NCBI GenBank assembly: GCA_017311185.1
Contig: JAESUZ010000480.1
Span: forward strand, 310,001-374,000
DNA length: 64,000 nt
Direction: 5' to 3'
From: Proteles cristata cristata
Lineage: Eukaryota > Chordata > Mammalia > Carnivora > Hyaenidae
Part shown: in pieces, positions 47,381-57,365 of the stretch
Layout of the letters: every line of letters starts with the position of its first letter
Position numbering within the stretch: position 1 is the first letter of the stretch
Position numbers and translations under genes: made by a program
The notes under the pieces: model-generated
The model's input: only the letters and a program-made list of their open reading frames with translations
Databases searched by the model: none
What the model was told of the DNA's origin: nothing

Positions 47381-47556
47381 AAAATATTCGTTTGTTTTTA
47401 AGAGAGAGAGTTTGAGCAGGGGAGGGAGACAGAAGATCCAAAGAAGGCTCTGCACTGACAGCAGTGAGCAGGATGTCAGGCTCAAACTAAGGAACTCTGA
47501 GCTTATGACCTGAGTTGAAGTTGGATGCTTAACCAACTGAGCCATCCAGAGGCCCT
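47381..47556 (-). mobile_element. CAN-SINE, internally deleted
   Basis: Antisense copy with AATATTCGTTTGTTTTTAAG, a shortened GA tract and CTGAGCCATCCAGAGGCCC. Possible duplication TCAGTCATTTTTA / TGGTCATTAGTCTTTTA. Confidence 0.9.
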
Positions 47557-48898
47557 GGTCATTAGTCTTTTAATTATACAGTAGTGACATAAATGTTTTT
47601 AAACTATTAAAATCAGTTGTTTTTCTTTCTTTTCTCTGACTATTGATCTTTTATAAGCCAGTATTGCCAATTTAGAGAACCCGATATGATATATAAGGAT
47701 ATTTGCCCTTCATGCAGATATGGATATAAATTCTTTTTAAGGTAATTATGAGTTTTATCTGTAAATCCAGTAATTTTTATTTTCAATGGATTTTATTGCA
47801 AATTTAAAGACTCCATTTATTTATGAAATATTAAAATTTACACATTTATACATTATTGAAATAATCATTATTATAATTACTGGTACATATCTTAATACTA
47901 ATGAAATGTTTGAGTTATATTCATAATGACAATAGTAGGTTGAGTGATTTCCCCGAGACTTTCAATATATTGACATTAAATGTTTCATATAAACTTCTGA
48001 ATACTGTCACCCCAGAGTCTTCTCTAGTTAACATAGAAAAATACAGACCATTTTTCCAAAAATACATCATTTTTACTTGCCATTTATTTGAAACCTTTCT
48101 CACTCTGCTTCACTTTCTGTTTGCTTTCATATTTTCTTTTTAATACAGTAACTTAGGTAATGGGTCATTAAATATAAATGTTTCGTTTCTGTTTATGTAC
48201 TTCATACCTTTGTATGACAATTTTTTGTCTATCAAACAAATTGCCTTGAATACAGTATTTATAATCTTTTCACTTTGATGGAATAACCTATTTACAAAAG
48301 AGTAAAAAAAAGTGTTTGAATAATCAATAAACAAGGTTATAAATGAGCAATATCAATGCACTTAACATTTTTTTTAATTTACCAAATTGCCAAAGGTAAA
48401 AAAGAATTAATTACATTAAATGATGCATATATTAGTCGACCTAAATATGAAACTGCTGACAATGATATACTCCTAGAAAAAAATGTAAATAGGTATACAT
48501 TTTTGGGGTTGCAGTTTAGAAAACTTTAAATTATACATATCAATAACTTACCTATGAAGATGGAGAGTCATTTACTTCTTCATTTATAGAAGTTGTTTGA
48601 AAAGAGCAATAGTGAAAACTACATCACCAATAAAAACTATAGCAAGGTATCATCTACATACTAAACATAATTGAGAATGTTCTGGTAAATACAACATAGT
48701 TGAATAATATGGAATTTTATTCCATATTGGAATAAACATATTGGAATATGTTTTTGCAAACCTTTTATAAAGAGTCAAACAAAAAGAGTCATGAAAAAAA
48801 TAGTCAAGTCATTTAGGAAAATCATAACGTATGATGATTTCAAATAGAATACATTACCTGTATTAATATCATTTCAAAATACCATCATCATCACCATC
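47557..48898. other. AT-rich non-repeat stretch
   Basis: Overlapping short frames on both strands (47901-48334) have no coding signs. Confidence 0.5.
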
Positions 48899-48964
48899 TC
48901 ATAGTCATTTTCTATTACTGCTGTGCCAAATTACCACAAATAGTGGATTAAAGGTATACAAATG
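48899..48964 (-). mobile_element. MLT1-type LTR, first half (outermost layer of the nest)
   Basis: ATAGTCATTTTCTATTACTG, CTGTGCCAAATTACCACAAA, TAGTGGATTAAAGG are the antisense start of a MaLR LTR. Its remainder resumes at 51876, beyond the inserted LINE-1. Confidence 0.75.
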
Positions 48965-49232
48965 GAGGTGGTGGGAAGGAGTGGATAGGCAGAGCATAGA
49001 GGAATTTTAGGGCAGTGAAATGCTCATTGCTGTGTCAAACAGACTGGTACATATCATTGCACATCTGTTCAAACTCTTGTAATATGTCGCACCAAGAGTG
49101 GTTTAGAACGTAAACTATGGATTTTGAGTGATAATGATGTGGCCTTGTCAGCTCTTCAGTTGTAACAAATGCAACACTTTGGGGAGAATGTTGCTAATGG
49201 GGGAGGCATGCATGTTACGGGGCCAGGGATTA
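48965..49232 (+). mobile_element. Old LINE-1 3' end, first part
   Basis: GGATAGGCAGAGCATAGAGG, TTTTAGGGCAGTGAAATGC, CACCAAGAGTGG, AACTATGGATTTTGAGTGAT, CAGTTGTAACAAATGCAACA and AATGGGGGAGGCATGCATG follow an L1M-type 3' region. Broken by Tigger1 at the TA 49231-49232; continues at 51785. Confidence 0.85.
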
Positions 49233-49439
49233 CAGGCATGCCACAGAAATGTGGGTTTGGTTTTAGAGCACCACAATTAAAGTGGACATTGCAATAAAGC
49301 AAATCATATGAGTATGTTTGGTTTCCCAGTGCATACAGAAGTCATTTAACTATTGTGATGTTTTGTATGCAGCAACATTATATCTGAAAAAATGTACATG
49401 CCTTAAGTGTAAAATACTTTATTGCTAGAAAATAATCTG

Positions 49440-51364
49440 AGCCCATTATCTGAGCTTTCAGTTTGTCATAACCATTTTGCTGGGAGAGCTGGCCTTTCCT
49501 CGATGTTGATTCTCTGTTGACTGCTGAGTGTGCTGATGAAGGTTGGAGTATCCGTGTGTGTGTCAATTTCTTAACATAAGACAACAGTGAAGTATGTTGT
49601 ATCAATTGAATTTGTTCAACAAACAATTTGTAGGTGCAATGCTCTTTGATAGCATTTTACCCACAGTAGAGCCTCCTTCAGACTTCTAGTTGGTCCTCTC
49701 AAAGCCTGCCACTGCTTGATCAACTGAGTTGATGAATTACTCTAAATCCTGTGTTGTCATTTCAACAATCTTCAGAGCATCTTCACCGGAAGTAGGTTCC
49801 TTCTCAAGAAACCACTGTCTTTGTCCATAGAAAGTCACTCTTCATTTGTTCAAGTTTGAACATGAGATGGCAGCCATCCAGTCACATCTTCAGGCTCCAC
49901 TTTTAGTTTCTTTCTGTTTCCACCACATTTGTCATTACTTCCTCCACCGAAGTGTTAAAATAAAAATCATCCATGAGAATCGGGATCAACTTCTTCCAAA
50001 TTTCTGTTAGTGCTGATATTCAGATTGCTTTCCATAGGTCACAAGTCGTTTTAATGACATTTAGAATGACGAATCCTTTCCGGAAAGTTTTCCATTTACT
50101 TTGCTCAGATCCATCAGAAGAATCACTATCTGAGGCAGCTATAGTCTTATGAAATGTATTTTAAAAATTTTTAACACTTATTTATTTTTGAGAGACAGAG
50201 AGAGACAGCATGATCAGGGAAGGGGAAGAGAGAGAGAGGGAGACACAGAATCGGAAGTAGGCTCTAGGCTCTGAGCTGTCAGCACAGAGCCCGATGCGGG
50301 GCTTGAATCCACGAACTGTGAAATCATGACCTGAGCCAAAGTCGGATGCTTAACCAACTGAGCCACCCAGGCACCCCTGAAATGTCTTTCTTAAGTAATA
50401 AGACTTGAAAGTCATGATGACTCCTTGATCCACGGCTACAAGCTGGATCTTGCATTAACAGGCATGAAAACAACATTCATCATGTCCATCTCCATCAGAG
50501 CTCTACGGTGACCAGGTGCATTTGTCCATGAGCCGTAATATTTGGAGAACAGTCTTTCTGAGCAGTAGGTCTCAACAGTGCTCTTAAATTATATAGCAAA
50601 CCATGTAATAAACAGATGCATCCTCATACAGGTTTTGTTGTTCTATTTATAGAGCACAGGCAGAATATTTAACATGGTTTTGAAGGGCCTGGGACTTCTG
50701 GAATGGTGAATATTGGGATCACCTTTAAGTCACCAGCTGCATTAGTTCCTACCAAGAGAGTCAGCCTGTCATTTGAAGCTTTGAAGCCAGGCATTCACTC
50801 CTCTCCAGATATGAAAGTACTAGATAGTATCATCCTCCAGAAGAAGGCTGTTTCATTTACACTGAAAATTTGTTATTCAGTGAAGTTAGCTTCATTAATT
50901 CTCTTAGCTAGTTCTTCTAGATAACCTGTCAGTGCCTCTACATCAGCACTTCCTGCACCTCACCTCGCACTTTTAAATTGGTAGAAAAGGCTTTTTACCT
51001 AAGTATCATGAACCAGCTTCTAGTGGCTTCCAATGTTTCTTCTGCCATCCTTTCCATCCTTCACAGAGTTGAAGAGAGTTAGGGCCTTTCTCTGGATTCG
51101 GTTGATCTTCTATCTTCTATCTGTGTATCAGCAATAAGGCTTTTTCCACTTGATCATTCATGTGTTTGCTGGAGCAGCACATTTAATTTCCTTCAATAAC
51201 TTTTTCTTTGTATTCACATCTTGGCTAATTGTTTGACAGAAGCGGCCTAGCTTTCAGCCCATCTCAGCTTTCTACATGCAATTCTCACACAGCTTAATTA
51301 CTTCTAGGTTTTGATGTAAAGTGGGAGATGTGCTACTCATTCACTTTGAACATTTTGAGGACAT
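49440..51364 (-). pseudogene. Tigger1 transposase remnant
   Basis: In the intact family this gene encodes a transposase with an N-terminal CENP-B-like helix-turn-helix DNA-binding region and a DDE catalytic domain. The start codon is at 51364-51362, but an in-frame TGA at codon 8 (51343-51341) already ends the frame. The interior is readable by similarity, for example the GTGCATTTGTCCATGAG and GATCCACGGCTACAAG regions in complement (50515, 50430), but frameshifts, stops and the SINE at 50161 disrupt it. Short open frames on either strand here are debris. The 3' boundary is approximate. No sign of domestication. Confidence 0.88.
50161..50377 (-). mobile_element. CAN-SINE inserted in Tigger1
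   Basis: Antisense full copy ending AACTGAGCCACCCAGGCACCCC. Duplication TGAAATGTATT / TGAAATGTCTT at 50150-50160 and 50378-50388. The Tigger1 sequence is colinear on both sides, so this is the youngest layer of the nest. Confidence 0.96.
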
Positions 51365-51784
51365 TGTAGGTTATTAATTGGCCTAATTTCAATATTATCA
51401 TGTCTTAGGGATTAGGAAAGCCTTAGGAGAAGAAGAGAGATAGGGGAATGGATGCTTAATGGAGCAATCAGAAATCACCCATTTATGAATTAAATGCACT
51501 GTTTTATGGTTAGGTTGGTGGTATGGTCCGTGGCACCCCAAAGCAATTACAATAGTAACACCAAAGATCATTGATCACAGATCACCATAATATAGTAATG
51601 ACAAGTTTTGATATATTGAGTGAATTACCAACATATGACACAGAGACAAGTGAACAAATGCTGTTGGACAAAAATGACTCTGATAGACTCGCTCAGGGCT
51701 GCTACCAACCTTGATTTGTAAAAAAAAATATAATAATATCTGCATAGTACAGTAAAGTGAAGCCCAATAACATGAAGTATGCTT

Positions 51785-51857
51785 ATATAATTGAAATCTG
51801 TGCTTTCTACTTAACTTTGCTGGGACTCTAAAACTGCTCTAAAAACCCTTTAAGAAA
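51785..51857 (+). mobile_element. Old LINE-1 3' end, second part
   Basis: TTGAAATCTGTGCTTTCTAC, TTAACTTTGCTGGGACTCTA, AAACTGCTCTAAAAACCC complete the L1M-type 3' end begun at 48965, followed by its A-rich tail. Confidence 0.82.
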
Positions 51858-51873
51858 ACACACACACACACAA
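51858..51873. repeat. (CA)n at a LINE-1 tail
   Basis: About eight CA units directly after the LINE-1 A-rich end, probably grown from the poly(A) tail. Confidence 0.85.
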
Positions 51874-52080
51874 ATATTATCTTCTGTGTTTTAGAAATCT
51901 GAAATAGATCTCCTAGTGTTAAAAGCAAACTGGTGACATGGCTACATTCCTTTCTGGGAGTTCTAGGGGAAAGTCCACTTCCTTGCCTTTTCCGGCTTCT
52001 AGAGGTCCCTCATCTTCCTTGGATCATTGCAGCCTACCTCCATCTTGATGTTCAATATTCATAGTCATCTAGGAAAGATA
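51874..52080 (-). mobile_element. MLT1-type LTR, second half
   Basis: AAATATTATCTTCTGTGTTT, TTCCTTGCCTTTTCCGGCTT, CTAGAGGTCCCTCATC, CATTGCAGCCTACCTCCATC continue the antisense LTR interrupted at 48964. The end is approximate. Confidence 0.7.
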
Positions 52081-52234
52081 AAACTTGAAATTGTAGTGTG
52101 ATAAAAAGCTGCTATTAGAATCTTTATAGATTATAAGCAAGTGGAAACCAAAGATTTTTGTTCCTAAGACTCATATGGAAGAAAAGATATTCTCTTTCAA
52201 GTTTTGAAAGTTTCCAATCCAGAAATATTTTTGA

Positions 52235-52436
52235 GGGGTCTCTAGGTGGCTCAGTGGGTTAAGTGTCTGGCTTTGGCTCAGGTCATGATCTCGTGGTCTT
52301 TGGTTTCGAGCCTTGCATCAGGCTCTGTGCTGACAGCCTATTTTGATTTTGTCCCTCCCCAGTTTGCACTCTCTCTTGCTCTCTCTCACTCTCTTTCTCT
52401 CTCTCTCAAAAATAAACGTTAAACAATTTAAAAAAA
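52235..52436 (+). mobile_element. CAN-SINE
   Basis: Sense copy starting GGGGTCTCTAGGTGGCTCAG, with a shortened body and long TC tract 52367-52406. Tail AATAAACGTTAAACAATT. Flanks AAATATTTTTGAG / AAATATTTTGAG. Confidence 0.94.
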
Positions 52437-53229
52437 AATATTTTGAGAGAAAACATTTGGACATTTGTTATTTTTTCATGGAGACTAATATTGACTACTT
52501 TAATGAAATATCATCTATATTTGGGATAAGATTTTAAATGGTGGGTTTGAAATTAGAATTTGATAACCTTTCTTGGCATTTTATCTATATGTGGATTTTA
52601 TAAGAATACTTATTAGCACAAAGGATAGTCTATTTTGACTATCACAAATCCCATGTGGTAAGTTATTTAAAAGCATACTACACTATTGTTTTATATATTG
52701 GCAAATTTTCCCCTAAAAATACTTTTTTTGAATCAGATTATTGGTCCATGGTAATATTGATTGTACTCCTCCTACTGTTACTAATATAGCAATGCTGCTT
52801 TTTGAAACAGCCCTTGATAAACTGGTGTGGCTTGATCCATTTTGTTAGAAAATATATTTTAAAGCCATTTCCTTTTCCACTATTAAGTCTGTAACTCTAG
52901 TATATGTCCTCATGAACCTTGAGTATTATGTTTGATCTCCTTGCCTTCAGATTTGAGAATGATGAATCTATTGCTCATGGTGTCCCTGAGAAGGGTTAGT
53001 ATGTTCCTATCAGACCAAATTTTAAAGTTTTTTAGAGGTTCCATAAATTCCCTTGTCACTGCCAACAAAATTCTCTCTTCTTGGAGTCCTCTGTAACTTT
53101 CATTTTATGTGTTCTCCAATTCTCTTACCAGTTTACATTACAAAAATGTAAAATGAATTACAGTCCTTATCACAGACCTGGCAGAAGCAAATAGTTCATT
53201 CAAATCAAGTAACCGAGAAAAGGTTCCCA
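52437..53229. other. Non-repeat stretch, nothing secure
   Basis: 52700-53150 is less AT-rich and might be ERV internal sequence belonging to the LTR-like segment that follows, but no viral gene is recognisable. Confidence 0.35.
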
Positions 53230-53560
53230 CAAGGATTATTGACAATTGTCTGAGCGGGCTTAAGGAGAACTACAAGAGTCACCGAAATTTGTTGCAGTAA
53301 CAACATGGCAGGTTACAGAGCGTCACTATGGCGAGCCTTGAGAGGTCAAGGGAGTGAGTGAGAATTCCAGAACCTGGGAGCAAACACAGCCATGCCATTT
53401 TCTTTATTAAAATCCACAGCCAAGTTCCTGCTAGGTAATCCTTGGGTAGAATTCCTGTTAGAGTTTAAAGGTACAGTTACAGGGCCCGCCTCAAAGGGCT
53501 CAGAATTGTTAAAGGGAGAAGGGACCTAGGAAAGCACCCAGAATAACCAGTTCACTCCAC
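53230..53560 (-). mobile_element. Probable ERV LTR, antisense
   Basis: The complement of CCATTTTCTTTATTAAAATC (about 53393) gives an AATAAAG polyadenylation site. CpG-bearing, GC-richer sequence lies on its downstream side (53250-53340). The texture differs sharply from the flanks. Family and exact ends not determined; no coding content. Confidence 0.4.
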
Positions 53561-53669
53561 ATAGATGTGGAGTTTTCTTCATGTCATTTGCTTTTTTCTT
53601 TCACTGAAAGTGCCTCTCATCTCCCCATGCATCGCCCATCAGGTTGGTGATCTTATTTAAAACTGTGAA

Positions 53670-53758
53670 ACACTGTGTACGGACACTTCCTTCTTTCACT
53701 GTCCAGGACAAAAAACACAGTCTTTCTACACTGTGTAGGGACACTGTTTTTGTCCTTT
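53670..53758. repeat. Interleaved direct and inverted repeats
   Basis: CACTGTGTACGGACACT (53671) recurs as CACTGTGTAGGGACACT (53730). AGGACAAAAAACACAG (53705-53720) is nearly the reverse complement of ACTGTTTTTGTCCT (53742-53755), so the segment could fold into a hairpin. Confidence 0.7.
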
Positions 53759-54332
53759 GTGAATTCTTCCATGGTTTCATGTTTTATATTGGATTATGAG
53801 AAGTGGATTAAAATTTGTGCTTAGTTTTGCCTTCTTGCTCTTTTGTCATGTTTCCAGAATTGGTGCTGTAATTTTGACACCCTATTGAAATGTTTCCTGA
53901 TGTCAGACCTAATTTTTTTAAGTTTTTGTCAAATGCCCTTTAAAAATTAAAAAAAAAATAGAGTATAAACTTTACAGCAACTTAAAGGTGTGGAATTATC
54001 TTTGTTTTTCCTCTCCTCTCTTAGAATTATCTTTTGAATGTGAAACTAGGGGAAATAAGAATCAATATCAGTTTAAAATATGAACATATTTTTGAAATGT
54101 GTATAATGTTCAAAATTAATTATTCCAAACTTTAGAAGAAGAGGAAAATTTTTAAAAAGATCATAAGAGTTAGAAACCTACTTAAGGCAAAAGGTTTAGC
54201 ATATACCTTTTAAGATTTTCATTTTGAATGGGTTTTAATACAGTTTTCCTCAAGGGAAAGAAAAATGTACTACTCAGAAGGTCTGTATATTTGAACTTGG
54301 TTGAGGAAACTTGCTACAGTATTTGTTTTCAT

Positions 54333-54358
54333 TTTTGTTTGTTTGTTTGTTTGTTTTT
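54333..54358. repeat. (TTTG)n simple repeat
   Basis: About five TTTG units. Confidence 0.9.
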
Positions 54359-54473
54359 AAGTGTTAATAGTTACTGCCAGAATCCAAATCAAAAAGGCCG
54401 TAACGTGACATTGCCAACATGAGGATCTGACTGTAGCTGTGTCTTTGTCTCCAGCCTGCCCAGTGGGTTTCTT

Positions 54474-54726
54474 TTCTTCCTTTTCCTTTTCCTGTTCCTG
54501 TTCCTTTTCCTTTTTCTTTCTCTCTCTCTGGGAAGAGCAGAGAGAGAAAAAAGAGAGAGAGAGAGAGTATCTCAAGCACAGTCAATATGAGGAGGCCCAC
54601 AAACAAGCTTAGCACAGTCAGTGAGGAGGAACATGGGCGGCCCAAACTCATGCACCTTGAGATCATGACCTGAGCTGAAATCAGGAGTCAGACACACAAC
54701 CAACTGAGCCACCCAGGCACCCCTGG
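54474..54726 (-). mobile_element. CAN-SINE with an unusual pyrimidine-rich tail
   Basis: Antisense copy ending CAACTGAGCCACCCAGGCACCCC. Perfect 14-bp duplication CCAGTGGGTTTCTT at 54460-54473 and 54727-54740. The tail complement (54474-54522) is CCTTTT/CCTGTT units instead of a T-run. A minus frame of 100 codons over it is repeat-derived. Confidence 0.93.
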
Positions 54727-54903
54727 CCAGTGGGTTTCTTATTTATCTTTTTACTTTACCAATCTGGTGTCAAGTTGTACAATGCAATCAGTGTTCCTTG
54801 ATTTGTACTTGCCTCCCCCCATACTGTCACCTGTCAGCTGTTTACAAGCCACATGGATTTCTCCTCCCTGTTTTATCTGCAAAATTTGCCACAATATTTC
54901 TTT

Positions 54904-55120
54904 TTGAAAAAAATTTTAACGTTTATTTATTATTGAAGGAGAAACAGAGACAGAGCCTGAGTAGGGGAGGGGCAGAGAGAGAGGGAGACACAGAATCCAA
55001 AGCAGGCTCCAGGTTCTGAGCTGTCAGCACAAAGACGGAAGTGGGCTCAAACTCAGGAGCTGAAAGATCATCATCTGAGCCAGAGTCAGACGCTTAGCCA
55101 ACTGATCCACCCAGGTACCC
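54904..55120 (-). mobile_element. CAN-SINE, complete
   Basis: Antisense copy with a 17-bp duplication TGCCACAATATTTCTTT / TGCCGCAGTATTTCTTT (two mismatches) at 54887-54903 and 55121-55137. Confidence 0.95.
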
Positions 55121-55137
55121 TGCCGCAGTATTTCTTT

Positions 55138-55733
55138 ATCATGAGAATGAGCAAATTTGGAGAGTGCCAGAAAAAGATAATGTGATTAAGGAAATGAAAA
55201 TATGACTGATGTAACATAATATGTTCTGGTTACAAGGCATATAGTAAAACTATAAACTTTTCAAGGGATGTAAAATCTGGGAAATCTCCAATACAGACCA
55301 GCGCATATAGACAGTACTTGCTAATATTGTTTCATAAGTAAAAACATTGGAGTTCTTTCTTGCAAGGAAAGAAAACCTACCCTAAACTTTCTGGCACTGG
55401 CATCAGTCCCAGAAAATACAAGAAATGACAAAGACTGGTCAGTCTTATTCATTGGCAAAATATTAGTAGCTATTATCCAACATCACACACTAATAAAGTA
55501 TCGTGACTGTTTAGTTGCAAGTGGAAAACATCTTACTGTAGGAGCTCTTTTCATACTACAGCCAATTCAGCAATTTAAAATAGAAGTAATCACTGATTTA
55601 AGTAGATACAGGTAAAGATTCCTGAAATTTAATTCTCCTTTTTTAAAGCAAATTAGGAATAGAAGAAAAATCCTGCACCCGATTAAAGAATTTAGCAAAA
55701 TCTTCAGTATGCGAAACACAAGCAGTTACAACA
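55138..55733. other. Non-repeat interval, nothing recognised
   Basis: AT-rich; no frames of note. Confidence 0.5.
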
Positions 55734-55747
55734 TAGAAGCCATTTCT

Positions 55748-55963
55748 TTCTTTCTTTTTTTTTTTTTTAAAGTTTATTTATTTACTTTGAGAGAAAGAGG
55801 GAGAGCTGGAGAGGGACAGAAAGAGGGAAAAAGAGAGAAAATCTCAAGCAAGTTCCACGCTGTCAACATGAAGCCTGATTTGGGGCTCAAACTCATGAAC
55901 AGTGAGATGATGACCTGAGTCAAAAAGTTGGACATTTAACTGACCTAATGGTCCAGGTGCCCC
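55748..55963 (-). mobile_element. CAN-SINE, complete
   Basis: Antisense copy with a long T-run (55755-55768) and a perfect 14-bp duplication TAGAAGCCATTTCT at 55734-55747 and 55964-55977. Confidence 0.95.
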
Positions 55964-55977
55964 TAGAAGCCATTTCT

Positions 55978-56668
55978 GTTGACATCAATTTTAAAAGGTA
56001 GCTGCTTTTCTATTTAACATTATACTGGAAGTCCTGGAGAGTCAAAGAATAGAATTGATCACTAAATTATAGCACAAAAAGAGATTAAAAATGTTTTCAA
56101 GACAAAAATCGTAGTTCATGATACTAAGAACAAACAGTAGTTAAAACATCAAAATTTTGTTTATAATTTGATGATTTTTCTCAAATATTAGTCATTGAAT
56201 TGAATTTCATTATTTTTTAAAATTTCATTAAGTTCTAACCAATTCCGGTGAATATAACCATGATTTTATTTTCGTGCTTCAACTTCTTAGTTGCAAGACG
56301 TAAAAATTCAATCATGAGAATTTGATGTTCATTTGAAAATAAGTTTCCTGACAGGAACTCAACATTATGTAATGAAAATATTAATCTATGCAGTGAATAC
56401 AATCATGGAAGATAAATTTTTAAGTTCAGTGCTGTCTCGTAAGGATTTACAAGAATCTCAATTTTTTATGCAAGGCTACTAGAGAGTTGCAGAGAAGAGA
56501 AAACAAAGGCGAATTCTACATATGTGATTAGGAATGGGTGTACATGTACTTTGAGACAGTCCAACATGAATATATCCTCAAAGTATTTTGTTTATAAATG
56601 ATGGGCCTTGGATGATGTTGACATTACAAATTTCAGAGAATATTCACCATTATCACATTATAAACATC
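55978..56668. other. AT-rich non-repeat interval
   Basis: Nothing recognised. Confidence 0.5.
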
Positions 56669-56910
56669 CTATTTTATACACCCCATTTTCTTCTCCTCAA
56701 ATATGCTCCAGAGTAGTGCAGCTCGACAATGATCGTAAAACTCCAATGCCTTACCAGCATTACAGAAGTCTTCAGGGATAACAAATCTGCTGGAGAAGTG
56801 TTTTGTGTTCCACTGGTCCCTGTGATTGTAACAAGAACGGAAAACCTGTTGTAATTCGAGAGCACAGTCTGCATCAGGACACCAGTATATACGAGTTCTA
56901 GCTATTTGAA
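56669..56910 (-). other. Unassigned open segment beside a SINE
   Basis: A minus frame stays open for about 80 codons outside the SINE (97 including SINE-derived codons), ending at a TAG at 56669-56671 after ...EEKKMGCIK. Composition is balanced compared with the AT-rich flanks, and the translation has mixed residues with Trp, Cys and His. I do not recognise it. It could be a retrocopy fragment, an exon remnant or an old repeat. The upstream part is cut by the SINE. Confidence 0.3.
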
Positions 56911-57116
56911 TGGCACCTGAGTGGCTCACTTGTTTGAGTGTCTGACTCTTGATTTCATTCAACTCAGGTCATGATTTCATGGTTCATGAGAACGAGTCCC
57001 AGGTCAGGCTCTGCGCTGACAGCATGGATGGAGCCTTCTTGGGATTCTCTCTCTCCCTCTTTCTCTGTCTCTTCCTTGCTCGTTTTCTCAAAATAAATAA
57101 AAACTTAAAAAGAATT
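56911..57116 (+). mobile_element. CAN-SINE
   Basis: Sense copy starting TGGCACCTGAGTGGCTCAC, with CTCTTGATTTC and a small extra block before CAGGTCATG. Tail AATAAATAAAAACTTAAAAA. It abuts the retropseudogene, so one may have inserted in the other's A-rich end. Confidence 0.92.
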
Positions 57117-57129
57117 TTTTTTAGCTGAA

Positions 57130-57151
57130 AACCAACCAACCAACCAACCAA
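57130..57151. repeat. (CCAA)n simple repeat
   Basis: Five CCAA units at the 3' end of the retropseudogene trailer. Confidence 0.9.
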
Positions 57152-57365
57152 AAACCTCATGAACCCCCACCCCCAGGCCTGTCTAGCTAGGGCCACCAGA
57201 GCCCCTCTTGGACCCAGGCTGGCTAGACTCTGGGTTACTAGGTCCAGCTCCAGACAGACCACACTCTGGGTTCTGGACCCGAGGCTGGCTAGACGCTGGG
57301 ATCCTGATTCCAGGCTCTGGGTGGGGTAGACTTAGGTCCCAGACTCCAGGCTAGGTGAGGGGCCT

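Larger units (their letters stand above)
49233..51784 (-). mobile_element. Tigger1 DNA transposon, nearly full length
   Basis: A pogo-group (Tc1/mariner superfamily) cut-and-paste element. Its ends are CAGGCATGCCACAG... at 49233 and the complement ...GAAGTATGCTT at 51784, both flanked by TA (49231-49232, 51785-51786), the expected target duplication. Without the SINE at 50161-50377 it is about 2.3 kb, close to the 2.4 kb I recall for the consensus, so nearly the whole element survives. It lies antisense, with the transposase reading towards lower coordinates. It is inactive: terminal repeats are mutated and the frame is broken. Confidence 0.92.
53561..54459. other. Non-repeat stretch
   Basis: Holds the short direct and inverted repeat group at 53670-53758 and a (TTTG)n array at 54333-54358. 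Confidence 0.5.

Noticed and set aside
50703..50924. 73-codon + frame
   Set aside because: Antisense shadow of the Tigger1 transposase region.
54357..54666. Two overlapping minus frames of 72 and 100 codons
   Set aside because: They translate the GA/CT tract and body of a SINE; low-complexity Glu/Lys or Ser/Leu runs result.
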